Source of the DNA: an uncultured Geobacter sp. | GTDB taxonomy: Bacteria; Desulfobacterota; Desulfuromonadia; Geobacterales; Geobacteraceae | Direction: 5' to 3' | DNA length: 50,042 bases | NCBI GenBank assembly: GCA_903915655.1 | Contig: CAIWTU010000114.1 | Span: 1 to 50,042, forward strand | Part shown: in pieces, positions 24,101 through 31,373 of the stretch | Numbering within the stretch: the first letter of the stretch is position 1 | Layout of the letters: each line of letters begins with the position of its first letter | Made by a program: the position numbers and the translations under genes | Notes under the pieces: generated by a model | What the model was told of the DNA's origin: nothing | Seen by the model: the letters and a program-made list of their open reading frames with translations, nothing else | Databases searched by the model: none

Positions 24101-24611
24101 GCAATTCGGCAAGCCCGGGGTTTTCTCCGCTGAGCCGTAGCAGCAGCAACTCTTTGGTGACAGTCCTTTTCCGCTGATTTCCAGGGTCATCAGCCTTGAT
24201 GTACCCTTCAGGCGTTTCACTTTTATCGAGAATGGTCGCCCCTGGGTATAGCTTTACCAAACCGTTCAGATTGCTGCGAAGTTCTCCAACATTGTAGGCA
24301 AGACCGGTTCTGTCGAGAACATTCTCAAGCACCCCGGGGTGAGCGTCGGTGGTGTAGCGGTGGAGAAGATGGCGAAATATCCTGGTCAGGAGGGCATAAA
24401 GATTTATATCGCCAGCCCTGACCGGTCTGCCGCTGTTTTCCGGCAACAGGTTCAGGCGGTTGGCAACCTGCCGGTAAAAAATGATGTCCGGAAGCTTCAT
24501 CATGGTCTGCTGTTCAGAAATTGTAGGGTCAAGTTGCAGTTTTTTCCAGACCGGTTTAATTATCTGTATGTCGAAGGGGAAATATTTTTCCGCTTTTTTC
24601 AAACTTTTCAT
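21105..24611 (-). CDS. Very large GH13 (alpha-amylase family) protein
   Basis: 1168 residues from the ATG at 24611 (the frame extends 13 codons further without support). Residues 1-320 match nothing I recognise. A GH13 barrel follows: DMVPNHTG (410-417), IIRFDAAMTLAK with nucleophile D530, LLLAEAF with acid/base E594, and MSNPDERTA with D655. That last block is NHD in most GH13 enzymes, so the usual His is Pro. Residues 790-1168 are another mainly helical region of unknown role. The enzyme probably acts on alpha-glucans or trehalose/maltose-like sugars in the cytoplasm, as no signal peptide is present. The size is well above the usual 450-700 residues. A promoter lies 48 nt upstream. Confidence 0.8.
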   Translation of the reverse strand: MKSLKKAEKYFPFDIQIIKPVWKKLQLDPTISEQQTMMKLPDIIFYRQVANRLNLLPENSGRPVRAGDINLYALLTRIFRHLLHRYTTDAHPGVLENVLDRTGLAYNVGELRSNLNGLVKLYPGATILDKSETPEGYIKADDPGNQRKRTVTKELLLLRLSGENPGLAELRGLFDHNGALAATAFTRTVDSIDTALASAPNFDPFDLPVMELLRLPIKFSPTSLAGQLEYIRTHWTAILPPELLSEILLAFAIVQEEERKLGGGPGKPQVLEFRKGSDRIGTEVHDYPEYERFSPDACWMSNVVMIAKMVYVWLDQLSRIYGRNIFRLDQIPDEELDRLSRWGFSSIWLIGVWERSSSSQEIKQLCGNPEAVSSAYSLFDYTIAADLGGQDAFHNLQERAWRRGIRLASDMVPNHTGIFSKWTVEHPDWFIQLDYPPYPAYSFTGPDLSLSPAVSLFIENGYWDRRDAAVVFKHQDNNTGRVRYIYHGNDGTSTPWNDTAQLNYLLPEVREAVIQTILHVARQFPIIRFDAAMTLAKKHYQRLWYPQPGHGGIPSRAEHGMTREDFDRVFPSEFWREVVDRIAVEAPGTLLLAEAFWLMEGYFVRTLGMHRVYNSAFMNMLKMEENAKYRQTIRNILEFNPEILKRFVNFMSNPDERTAIDQFGKEGKYFGAAVLLVTMPGLPMFGHGQIEGFTEKYGMEYRRSYWEEKVDQHLVSMHEQRIFPLMRKRYLFSESENFTLYDFHAADKVDENVFAYSNRAGNERGLILFHNKFASTSGWIRTSCSRAVKDERDQTVLTSKTLGEALDFNPDGRYYYAFRDYATDMEYLRHGVELAEKGLYVEMEAFEYHAFLDFREIRDDDFGSWGKLCRQLQGGAVASLDQEMKLIRYAVLLSAFSELSDGVTERLAILFAPTPPEASGVECKDSLRNLLCNFYTVLAEQKGGTETAENIVDKVIAELELVAGVMEMRSRRKAESSALGAFQSSLRVKGGEFNQLLLALCLTLHRIGVMPGDEDSPYHSAEWLDEFGLTSVLETAFHKAESNRNWASPWGAGTEVQLMKILLAHQSFLADNDKEGGAERLRRLFNDRNVAEFILLHKSGGVEWFNRERFEDLMLWLYLIAVPSLRAKRGEMKHLPQEMAKRHTTVMELISKAETAGYRSDILLETAG

Positions 24612-24658
24612 AGTTTGTCCCTGTCCCTCTGTTGGAGTTCTTTTTAGCAAAAAAGAGC

Positions 24659-24687
24659 AATAGATCTACCTCTAATAGGCATGTCAA
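24659..24687 (-). promoter_or_regulatory. Probable sigma-70-type promoter of the GH13 gene
   Basis: On the minus strand, TTGACA (24687-24682), 17-nt spacer, TCTATT (24664-24659; four of six consensus bases). Confidence 0.45.
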
Positions 24688-24875
24688 CCCCTGCAGATTA
24701 CCCTATCACTCTCTTCGAGTCAATTGCCGGTTGCGCATAACAAGAGGTAAAAAATAAAAGGAAGGTTGGCCGGATGAGATCCTTGAGCATGACCATCTTT
24801 AGGCAGTTATGTAACTGGCTGAAAATATTGACAAATCCAGATCTAACTATTCAAGTGAGGTCTGCTGCGGCTTGA

Positions 24876-25952
24876 TTAAGGCCAGTTTCTTTCTGTAGAT
24901 TTTTTTATACAAGATATCTGTGGCGGCACGTACCCGGATCCAGATTCGATCGATTGGAGGTCAGATGGGGGGTGGGGTGATCGGTTTATAGTCAAGTCAG
25001 GTCGAATTGAACCTGTAATCCCCGGCAGCCTGCACCCCTGACAGCTTTTGCGCCGCTTCAATTCATTGATAACCGAGTACCACATCTGGTTGTTTTTCAG
25101 ACCCCACGCCGGAGCCACTCTGATGGCAAGCGGCGCCGATCCGTAGAGCCGCTGGATGGCGATATCTGGAGGGATTCTTTCCAGAAAGTCACAGACGGTG
25201 GTCACATATTCCGCATGGGCGAGAGGGAGGAACTCGCCGCGCGCATACATTCCTGCCAGAGTGGTCCCCTTGACCGCATGGAGCTGGTGAATTTTCAGGG
25301 AATTTACCGGCAGCTTGGCTATCAGGTCGGCCGTTTCGAGAAAGCCCTCCCGTGTCTCGCCAGGGAAACCGTAAATGAGGTGGGTGCATATATCGATCCC
25401 CTTCCCTGCAAGTCTCTCAACAGCCGAGAGGTATTCGGAGAGCCCATGTCCGCGATTGATCCGAGAGAGGATAGCGTCATCCATCGATTGGAGCCCGAGT
25501 TCCACGCAGACGTAGCGGGTGCGGGCGAGTTCTTCCAGGAGGTCGATCGTATCATCGGCCAGACAATCCGGACGGGTTCCGATGGAGATGCCGATGGTAT
25601 CCGGATTGACAAGAGCACGCCGGTAAAGGCTTTGCAACTTGTCCAGCGAGGAGTAAGTATTGGTGTGTTTCTGGAAATAGATAACGAATTTGACGCTGCC
25701 GAATCGGAGTCGGTGGTACGCAATACCCTCTGCAATCTGGGTTTCGATCGGAATGTTCTGCTGGGTGCTCTCTGGAGAAAAGGAGTTGTTGTTGCAGAAA
25801 ATACAGCCGCCGGTACCTTTGACGCCGTCCCGGTTCGGGCAGGTGAATCCGCCGTCCACATTGACTTTACTGACGCGGCAGTGAAAGCGGCGGCGCAGGT
25901 AGGAGCCATAGGAATTAATGCGGAGGTCGTTGTGGATCAGGTTGCCGGACAT
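24876..25952 (-). CDS. TIGR01212-type radical SAM protein (YhcC-like)
   Basis: 358 residues from the ATG at 25952, one base after the thiE stop, so it is translationally coupled. RINSYGSYLRRRFHCRV is the family N-terminus, and FTCPNRDGVKGTGGCIFC carries the cluster-binding cysteines. Further blocks are YFQKHTNTYSS, GISIGTRPDCL, CVELGLQS, HLIYGFPGET and KIHQLHAVKGT. YhcC-like proteins are widespread, but their substrate is not established. Its position as last gene of the thiamine operon may hint at a link with thiamine or sulfur chemistry, or may be chance. The C-terminal 40 residues are low in conservation. Confidence 0.88.
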   Translation of the reverse strand: MSGNLIHNDLRINSYGSYLRRRFHCRVSKVNVDGGFTCPNRDGVKGTGGCIFCNNNSFSPESTQQNIPIETQIAEGIAYHRLRFGSVKFVIYFQKHTNTYSSLDKLQSLYRRALVNPDTIGISIGTRPDCLADDTIDLLEELARTRYVCVELGLQSMDDAILSRINRGHGLSEYLSAVERLAGKGIDICTHLIYGFPGETREGFLETADLIAKLPVNSLKIHQLHAVKGTTLAGMYARGEFLPLAHAEYVTTVCDFLERIPPDIAIQRLYGSAPLAIRVAPAWGLKNNQMWYSVINELKRRKSCQGCRLPGITGSIRPDLTINRSPHPPSDLQSIESGSGYVPPQISCIKKSTERNWP

Positions 25953-25953
25953 T

Positions 25954-26580
25954 TTAAGGCGGGGTCGCGAGCAGGGACAAAAGCTTGGCAGCCTCCACTC
26001 CCGGTTCTTCTGCCGTGAGGAGTGCCGAAATGAGGGCGACACCGTGTGCGCCAGAGGCAAGGAGTTCCCTGGCGTTGCTCAGGTTCACCCCGCCGAGGGC
26101 GAAGACCGGTATCCTCAGAACTCTTGTTACATCAGCCAGCTTCAACCTGCCGACCGGTTCTCCGTAACGCGCCTTGGACGGGGTGTGGTAGATCGGACCA
26201 AAAGTAATAAAATCGGCACCATCCTGCTCGGCTTTCAAGGCGCGCTCCCTGTCATGACAGGAGACCCCGACCAGCTTTCCTGAAGCAAGTAGCTTTCTTG
26301 CCGCAGCAACAGGGATGCTTTCCCCTCCCAGGTGCACTCCATCGGCGTCTGCCGACAGGGCGATATCGACCCGGTCATTGATGAAAAGCCTGGCCCCGTA
26401 ACGCGAGGTCAAGGCCCTCATCTCGCAGGCGGCAGCGTACAGCTCCTGACTGGAAAGGTCTTTTTCCCGCAGTTGAACGGCCTTTACGCCACCTTTCAGG
26501 GCTTTTTCAACTACCTGGAAGAGATTTGCAGCGTGGAGCTGTTTACGGTCGGTTATCAGGTAAAGGTTGAAGTCTATCAT
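25954..26580 (-). CDS. thiE: Thiamine-phosphate synthase
   Basis: 208 residues, normal length. Motifs include YLITDRKQL at the start, AVQLREKDLS, LFINDRVDIALSADADGVHLG (the diphosphate/Mg site), VGVSCHDRERA, ADFITFGPIYHTPSK and VFALGGVNLSNARELL. It joins the thiazole phosphate carboxylate with hydroxymethylpyrimidine diphosphate to give thiamine phosphate. Third gene of the thi operon, 47 nt after thiG. Confidence 0.95.
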   Translation of the reverse strand: MIDFNLYLITDRKQLHAANLFQVVEKALKGGVKAVQLREKDLSSQELYAAACEMRALTSRYGARLFINDRVDIALSADADGVHLGGESIPVAAARKLLASGKLVGVSCHDRERALKAEQDGADFITFGPIYHTPSKARYGEPVGRLKLADVTRVLRIPVFALGGVNLSNARELLASGAHGVALISALLTAEEPGVEAAKLLSLLATPP

Positions 26581-26627
26581 CTCAAATCTGCCGTTGTAAC
26601 TTGACGTGGTGTAGAGTCTGAAGCCGT

Positions 26628-27410
26628 TTACTCAATGATCCCTTCGATCGGGCTGGACGCCGTAGCATAGAGCTTTTTGGGGATTCGCCCCGCCCTGTAG
26701 GCGAGTCTTCCGGCAATTACGGCGAGTTTCATCGCTTCCGCCATGGCAATCGGGTCTTTTGCCCCGGCTATGCCGGTATTCATCAGTACGCCGTGGCAAC
26801 CGAGTTCCATGGCAATGGCTGCATCCGATGCTGTCCCTACGCCTGCATCGACGATAACCGGTACTTTTATGGTTTCCAGGATTATCCTGATATTGTAGGG
26901 ATTCCTGATGCCGAGGCCGCTGCCGATCGGAGCGCCGAGAGGCATGACCGCTGCACAGCCGATCTCTTCCAGCTTTCTGCAGACGATCGGGTCATCACTT
27001 GTATAGGGAAGGACGGTAAACCCTTCCTTGATCAGAATCGTGGCAGCTTTCAAGAGTTCTTCATTGTCGGGATAGAGCGTCTTTTCGTCCCCCAGCACTT
27101 CGAGCTTGACGAAGTCAGAGAGCCCCGCCTCCCTGGCCAATCGGCAGGTGCGGACGGCGTCATCGGCCGTGTAACATCCCGCGGTGTTGGGGAGAAGGGT
27201 ATATTTTGTCAAGTCGAGGTGGTCGAGGAGAGATTCTTTGCTCCGGTCAGAAATGTTGATCCGGCGCACCGCTACAGTTACTATTTCAGCGCCTGATGCC
27301 TCAATCGCTTTAGCCATTTGCTGAAAGTCGGCGTATTTGCCGGTCCCCACCATGAGCCTTGAGCTGAATTCCCTGCCTGCTATTATGAGTTTATCCGCTC
27401 TATCCGTCAT
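26628..27410 (-). CDS. thiG: Thiazole synthase
   Basis: 260 residues from the ATG at 27410 (AAGGAG 7 nt upstream). The ThiG barrel is clear: [26 protein letters not shown] with the region of the catalytic Lys, [43 protein letters not shown] and [14 protein letters not shown]. It condenses deoxyxylulose phosphate, dehydroglycine and the ThiS thiocarboxylate into the thiazole. It lies 43 nt downstream of thiS. Confidence 0.96.
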   Translation of the reverse strand: MTDRADKLIIAGREFSSRLMVGTGKYADFQQMAKAIEASGAEIVTVAVRRINISDRSKESLLDHLDLTKYTLLPNTAGCYTADDAVRTCRLAREAGLSDFVKLEVLGDEKTLYPDNEELLKAATILIKEGFTVLPYTSDDPIVCRKLEEIGCAAVMPLGAPIGSGLGIRNPYNIRIILETIKVPVIVDAGVGTASDAAIAMELGCHGVLMNTGIAGAKDPIAMAEAMKLAVIAGRLAYRAGRIPKKLYATASSPIEGIIE

Positions 27411-27453
27411 CAATATTCTCCTTTTTAATGGGCAACCCGACTTTTCTTCTCTG

Positions 27454-27651
27454 TCACCCTCCGCCGACAAAGTGTACGATTTCTATCCGATCCCCTTCGT
27501 GAAGGATTTTTGATTCGAAGGAGCTTTTCGGTACTATTTCCCGGTTCAATTCAACCGCTACCTGCCGGGGATCGATACCGATTGATTCAAGAAATCCGCT
27601 CAAAGACATTTCCGTAATAATCTTATTTTCGCCATTGACGATTATTTGCAT
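27454..27651 (-). CDS. thiS: Sulfur-carrier protein ThiS
   Basis: 65 residues from the ATG at 27651: [11 protein letters not shown], a beta-grasp core with [15 protein letters not shown], and [15 protein letters not shown] ending in the essential Gly-Gly. It carries sulfur as a thiocarboxylate to ThiG. First gene after the TPP riboswitch. No thiF is adjacent; the ThiF-like protein at 18244 or another could activate it. Confidence 0.95.
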   Translation of the reverse strand: MQIIVNGENKIITEMSLSGFLESIGIDPRQVAVELNREIVPKSSFESKILHEGDRIEIVHFVGGG

Positions 27652-27744
27652 CCTTCCCTCCTTATTTAATTCCGGCAACGGGTGGCAGCAAGGAACAAAA
27701 AAAGCCGCGAAGCGGCCCTCTGAATGTGGGTATATCATCATCGG

Positions 27745-27840
27745 CCCGATTCCCTCCGCCGGCATTATCCGGATCAGGTTGAAAGGGGTGTCCGTTTCCG
27801 GCTATCCAAGGTGCTCCCCGTCGAAACTCACCCAGTGACA
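27745..27840 (-). promoter_or_regulatory. TPP riboswitch (thi box) with an altered CUGAGA segment
   Basis: On the minus strand, ACGGGGAGCACC is followed by CCCCTTTCAACCTGATCCGG and ATAATGCCGGCGGAGGGAA, the diagnostic 3' half of the TPP aptamer that grips the diphosphate. It lies about 95 nt before thiS. The CUGAGA that normally contacts the pyrimidine is not present; the equivalent place reads CTTGGATAGCCGG. A TTGACA lies about 40 nt upstream and may be the -35 element. The remaining gap to 28102 holds only a short repeat. Confidence 0.85.
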
Positions 27841-27965
27841 TATTACCTGAGTAACGTAGCAATATTAGATTTGTCCTGTCAATCATTTTATATTTTTGTT
27901 GACCGTTACCTCTGCGGCAAGTAATAATAGCTCCAGGCCGGCGCAGATCTGCTGCAGGGCTCCGT

Positions 27966-27999
27966 CTATCCTTCGGCAAGCTCAGTCCGAACGGGCTCA
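27966..27999. repeat. Widespread short repeat (CTTCGGCAAGCTCAGTCCG type)
   Basis: The string CTTCGGCAAGCTCAGTCCG-AACGGG is an intergenic repeat seen in many bacterial genomes. On the minus strand it reads PFGLSLSK in one frame, which explains the spurious open frame there. Confidence 0.6.
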
Positions 28000-28102
28000 A
28001 CCGGCTGATTTCCGGTTTGTAATGAGCCTTTCGAACCATCTCTCCGCAGTTTTTGCGGAAGATTGAGGCGGATCGGCTGAAAATATAAGGTGAGGAACGA
28101 AT

Positions 28103-28591
28103 ATGGAAAAATGTCCGTGCGGTTCAACCCGCACCTATGAAGATTGCTGTGGAATGCTGATAAGTGGAAAGGCCCCTGCTTTGACTGCCGACCAGGTGAT
28201 GCGGGCGCGTTATTCCGCTTATGTAAAGGTCGAATTGGACTACCTCTTTTCAAGCACCCATCCGGACCATCGCCAGGGGTATGATCATAAAGGGACCAGA
28301 TTGTGGGCGGAAAACTCCCAATGGGATGGCTTGGAAATATTGGACGCCAAGGGTGGCGGCCCGGCCGATAGTGAAGGCAAGGTTGAATTCATAGCCTCTT
28401 ATCGCGAAAAGGGGCTCAAAAGGGAGTATCACGAGCTTGCAAACTTCAAAAAAGAAGAGGGCAGATGGTACTTTACCGAGGGTAAGTCGGTTGGGCCCAA
28501 GCCAATTGTCCGGACCGAACCCAAGGTTGGACGCAACGATCCCTGCCCGTGCGGGAGTGGGAAAAAAAACAAGAAATGCTGCGGAATCTGA
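28103..28591 (+). CDS. YchJ-like SEC-C motif protein
   Basis: 162 residues. An N-terminal SEC-C zinc motif ([14 protein letters not shown]), a central NTF2-like region starting with [17 protein letters not shown], then [15 protein letters not shown] and [11 protein letters not shown], and a C-terminal second SEC-C motif ([18 protein letters not shown]). Length and layout match YchJ/UPF0225 proteins. The biochemical role is unknown; SEC-C motifs bind zinc and often mediate contact with SecB or ribosomal partners. RBS GGTGAGGA precedes the ATG. Confidence 0.9.
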   Translation: MEKCPCGSTRTYEDCCGMLISGKAPALTADQVMRARYSAYVKVELDYLFSSTHPDHRQGYDHKGTRLWAENSQWDGLEILDAKGGGPADSEGKVEFIASYREKGLKREYHELANFKKEEGRWYFTEGKSVGPKPIVRTEPKVGRNDPCPCGSGKKNKKCCGI

Positions 28592-28677
28592 TGCGGAGAC
28601 GTTTCTTTGACCACCCTCTGCCGGGTGCTCCGCTCCGTCGGGTTGCCCCGGGGTATCAACCAAGTAAAGGAGAAAAA

Positions 28678-29223
28678 ATGTATAAAAAAAATCCCATACC
28701 GCTCCTCTGGCTGTGCGCTTTGATGAGCATTTTTACCCAGTTGTTTCCTCTCCACTCCTATGCCGCTGAATCTGGCGGAGTTCCGGGCAAAACAGGCCTT
28801 CCCGACCTGACGGTTACCAATGTTTCTTTTACTCCGGCTAAACCGACAATAAAAGATAAGGTCACAATCAATGTAGAGATAAAAAACGTCGGATCCGGCC
28901 CGGCATATATATCTACGGGAACGACAGCGTGGGAAACCAAGGAAGCCCCGACGGCGAATGCAGTCATGGGGATCGGGATGCAGGGGATGGGGGTGAAATC
29001 AGATGAGGTTCTTGGCGGTAAAATAAAAACGCCTCTGACTGTAGTGGTCAAGCCGGGCGAAACATATGTCAGCAGCATGCTTATAGTAAACTCGGGGAAA
29101 CTGACGCCTGGCGAATATCCCTATCTGATCAAGGTGAACCCTGACGGCCAGATAGAGGAAGCTGACAAGAACAATAACGAGCAAAAGGTTGTTCTGAAGG
29201 TGAGGGGGCTGGGCGGCAGATGA
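28678..29223 (+). CDS. Exported CARDB-domain protein
   Basis: 181 residues from the ATG at 28678, with AAGGAG 6 nt upstream. Signal peptide (about 1-29, cleavage near SYAAE), then a CARDB fold of the Ig-like type: PDLTVTNVSFTPAKPTIKDK, VTINVEIKNVGSGPA, a middle insertion, and PYLIKVNPDGQIEEADKNNN before the last strand. It is likely a periplasmic or surface adhesion-type domain. After the stop, another frame continues as SEELIRVIGKIKLEEMRS to a later stop, possibly the remains of a longer gene. It probably shares a transcript with the YchJ-like gene. Confidence 0.8.
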   Translation: MYKKNPIPLLWLCALMSIFTQLFPLHSYAAESGGVPGKTGLPDLTVTNVSFTPAKPTIKDKVTINVEIKNVGSGPAYISTGTTAWETKEAPTANAVMGIGMQGMGVKSDEVLGGKIKTPLTVVVKPGETYVSSMLIVNSGKLTPGEYPYLIKVNPDGQIEEADKNNNEQKVVLKVRGLGGR

Positions 29224-29302
29224 CGCTAGTGAAGAGCTGATCCGGGTGATCGGCAAGATAAAGCTTGAAGAAATGCGGTCTAGAATGAAGTAAGGAACCA
29301 GC

Positions 29303-29340
29303 AGAGAGCCTGGAAGGTAAGTTTCCCTTCCAGGCTCTCT
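29303..29340. terminator. Bidirectional terminator between CARDB gene and hcp
   Basis: Perfect 15-bp arms AGAGAGCCTGGAAGG/CCTTCCAGGCTCTCT with an 8-nt loop. It lies between two convergent genes; CTGCTTTTGCCTCTT follows on the plus strand. Confidence 0.8.
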
Positions 29341-29419
29341 CTGCTTTTGCCTCTTGCCCGACCGGCATGGTTCCGATCCGGGAACTGCGGATGGAAACCT
29401 GCCAGTTTCCGGACGGGGG

Positions 29420-31051
29420 CTAGCCGAGGATTGCTTTTAGGTCCGCTTCAGGGGTGCTGATGGGGGTGAGATTGAAGTTCTCGACGAGGAAGTTCAGCAC
29501 ATTGGGTGAAACGAAGGCCGGAAGACTCGGGCCGATCTTGATGTTCTTTATTCCGAGGGAGAGGAGGGTGAGGAGGATGACCACCGCCTTCTGCTCGTAC
29601 CAGGAAAGAATCATTGAGAGGGGGAGATCGTTCACGCCGCAGTTGAAGGCGCCTGCCAGGGCAGATGCAATCTGGATGGCCGAGTAGGCGTCGTTGCACT
29701 GACCTACATCCAAAAGCCTCGGAATCCCGCCGATATCGCCGAACTCGAGCTTGTTGAAGCGGTACTTGCCGCAGGCCAGGGTCAGGATTATGCAATCTTT
29801 GGGGACCCGCTCGGCGAATTCGGTGTAGTAATTGCGGCCCGGTTTTGCCCCGTCGCAACCTCCGACCAGGAAGAAGTGCTTGACCGCGCCGGCCTTCACC
29901 GCCTCGATTACCTTGTCGGCTACACCAAGTACGGCGTTATGACCGAAACCGACCAGGATCTGCTGCCCCGGGGCATCCGGGAAGCCTGGCAGCGCCAATG
30001 CCTTATCGATGACCGCAGAGAAATCCCAGCCGTCGATCTGCTTGATGCCGGGCCACGCCACCAGGCCCCAGGTGAAGAGACGGTCGGTGTAGGAATCTGC
30101 CGGACGCTGGATGCAGTTGGTATTGAAGATGATAGCGCCGGGGAAGTTGGGGAATTCCTTCTGCTGGTCCTGCCATGCGCCGCCGAAGTTGCCTGCCAGG
30201 TGCGCATATTTTTTCAGGCCGGGATAGCCGTGAGCCGGCAGCATCTCGCCGTGGGTGTAGATGTTGATCCCTTTCCCTTCGGTCTGCTTGAGGAGTTCTT
30301 CCAGCATACGGAGGTCGTGGCCGGAGACGAGGATGGCCTTGCCCTCTTTTGTGCCGAGATCAACTTTGGTAGGGACCGGGTGACCGTAGTGTTCCACGTT
30401 CCCCTCGTTGAGCAGACCCATCACTTTGAGGTTTTGGGTGCCGCACTCCATGGAGAGGCCGACGTAATCCATGAGGCCGAGAGTCTGGTCGGCCGTTGCG
30501 GCCAGGGCCCTGTGGAAAAAGGCGGCGACTTCGTCATCGCTCTTGCCAAGTATCTGGGCATGGTCGGCATAGGCGGCCATCCCTTTCAGCCCGTAGGTGA
30601 GGATCTCGATGGCGGAGCTGATGTCCTGGTTTTCGTGCAGAGCTTTTATTCCATACAGTTCACCCTGTTTTACCAGGTCCGCAGCAGGGACCCAGGTGGC
30701 CGGCCCATTTGTGAATTGAGGTGCGTCAAGACTGTTTTTCGCCTTGAAAGCGGTTTCATAGAGGGTTTTGGCCTTTTTCTTCAGTTCCGCACATTTGGTG
30801 ATAGTCACTTCCAGTCTGGCCGGGTCGAAATCGACATTGGTTACCGTAGTGAAGAGACCTTCCAGCAGGAAAAGGTCGATTGCCTTATCGATCGAACCGA
30901 GCTTGCGAGCCTTGTCCGCAAAAAAAGCCAGCCCCTTCAGGCCGTACAAGAGGTTATCCTGCAGGGCGGCGACATCCGGTTTTTTGCCGCAGACTCCCGA
31001 TACGTCACATCCGATTCCCTTTGCTGTCTGCTCACACTGATGACAAAACAT
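29420..31051 (-). CDS. hcp: Hybrid cluster protein (hydroxylamine reductase)
   Basis: 543 residues, standard length. The N-terminus MFCHQCEQTAKGIGCDVSGVC supplies C3, C6, C15 and C21 for the proximal Fe-S cluster. Later hybrid-cluster ligand regions are visible: HGEMLPAHGYP, NTNCIQRP, VGGCDGAKPGRNYY and LDVGQCNDAYSAI. Hcp handles hydroxylamine or nitric oxide under nitrosative stress in anaerobes. The spacing of the N-terminal cysteines is of the short class typical of strict anaerobes. It is a single gene, and a perfect HcpR-type box lies upstream. Confidence 0.96.
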   Translation of the reverse strand: MFCHQCEQTAKGIGCDVSGVCGKKPDVAALQDNLLYGLKGLAFFADKARKLGSIDKAIDLFLLEGLFTTVTNVDFDPARLEVTITKCAELKKKAKTLYETAFKAKNSLDAPQFTNGPATWVPAADLVKQGELYGIKALHENQDISSAIEILTYGLKGMAAYADHAQILGKSDDEVAAFFHRALAATADQTLGLMDYVGLSMECGTQNLKVMGLLNEGNVEHYGHPVPTKVDLGTKEGKAILVSGHDLRMLEELLKQTEGKGINIYTHGEMLPAHGYPGLKKYAHLAGNFGGAWQDQQKEFPNFPGAIIFNTNCIQRPADSYTDRLFTWGLVAWPGIKQIDGWDFSAVIDKALALPGFPDAPGQQILVGFGHNAVLGVADKVIEAVKAGAVKHFFLVGGCDGAKPGRNYYTEFAERVPKDCIILTLACGKYRFNKLEFGDIGGIPRLLDVGQCNDAYSAIQIASALAGAFNCGVNDLPLSMILSWYEQKAVVILLTLLSLGIKNIKIGPSLPAFVSPNVLNFLVENFNLTPISTPEADLKAILG

Positions 31052-31171
31052 TTTGTTCTCCTCCTTTGTTCGTTATTGAGAGTGGTTCTGGGTTTTCAAA
31101 GGCGATCTGTCGCCAACTGACCGTTTTACCGGTCCTGATATGAACAAGATAGCCCGGTTGACCGGTAAAAT

Positions 31172-31189
31172 CTTTGACGTGTGTCAAAG
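31172..31189. promoter_or_regulatory. HcpR-type operator
   Basis: CTTTGAC-GTGT-GTCAAAG, a perfect inverted repeat of 7-bp arms. It contains TTGAC-N4-GTCAA, the known consensus of HcpR, the CRP/FNR-family nitrosative-stress regulator of Desulfovibrio and Geobacter. It lies 121 nt upstream of hcp. Nothing else with a clear function is seen in the gap 31052-31373, apart from a weaker GACCG-TTTTAC-CGGTC inverted repeat near 31122. Confidence 0.8.
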
Positions 31190-31373
31190 ATTGATGATCA
31201 AGCTTTGATTCGGCCCGCTTATTCATTTCACCAGATAACCTGTTCCCGCGGCAAGGAAGATTTTCACTGCTACCCATCCATCTGATTGTAGATTATCGCA
31301 TCAACCTGAATTGTATCGCGCAATACAATAATTGCCAGCCTTTTGACGGGGGACGGGCCTCCCCTTGGTTTGA

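Noticed and set aside
25215-26018. 267-codon plus-strand frame across the radical SAM and thiE genes
   Set aside because: It spans two well-identified genes on the other strand; shadow.
27662-28039. 125-codon minus-strand frame before the thi genes
   Set aside because: It reads through the riboswitch and the PFGLSLSK-type repeat; an artefact of these elements.
29876-31120. 414-codon plus-strand frame antisense to hcp
   Set aside because: It mirrors the codon pattern of hcp and has no recognisable motif or ribosome-binding site.
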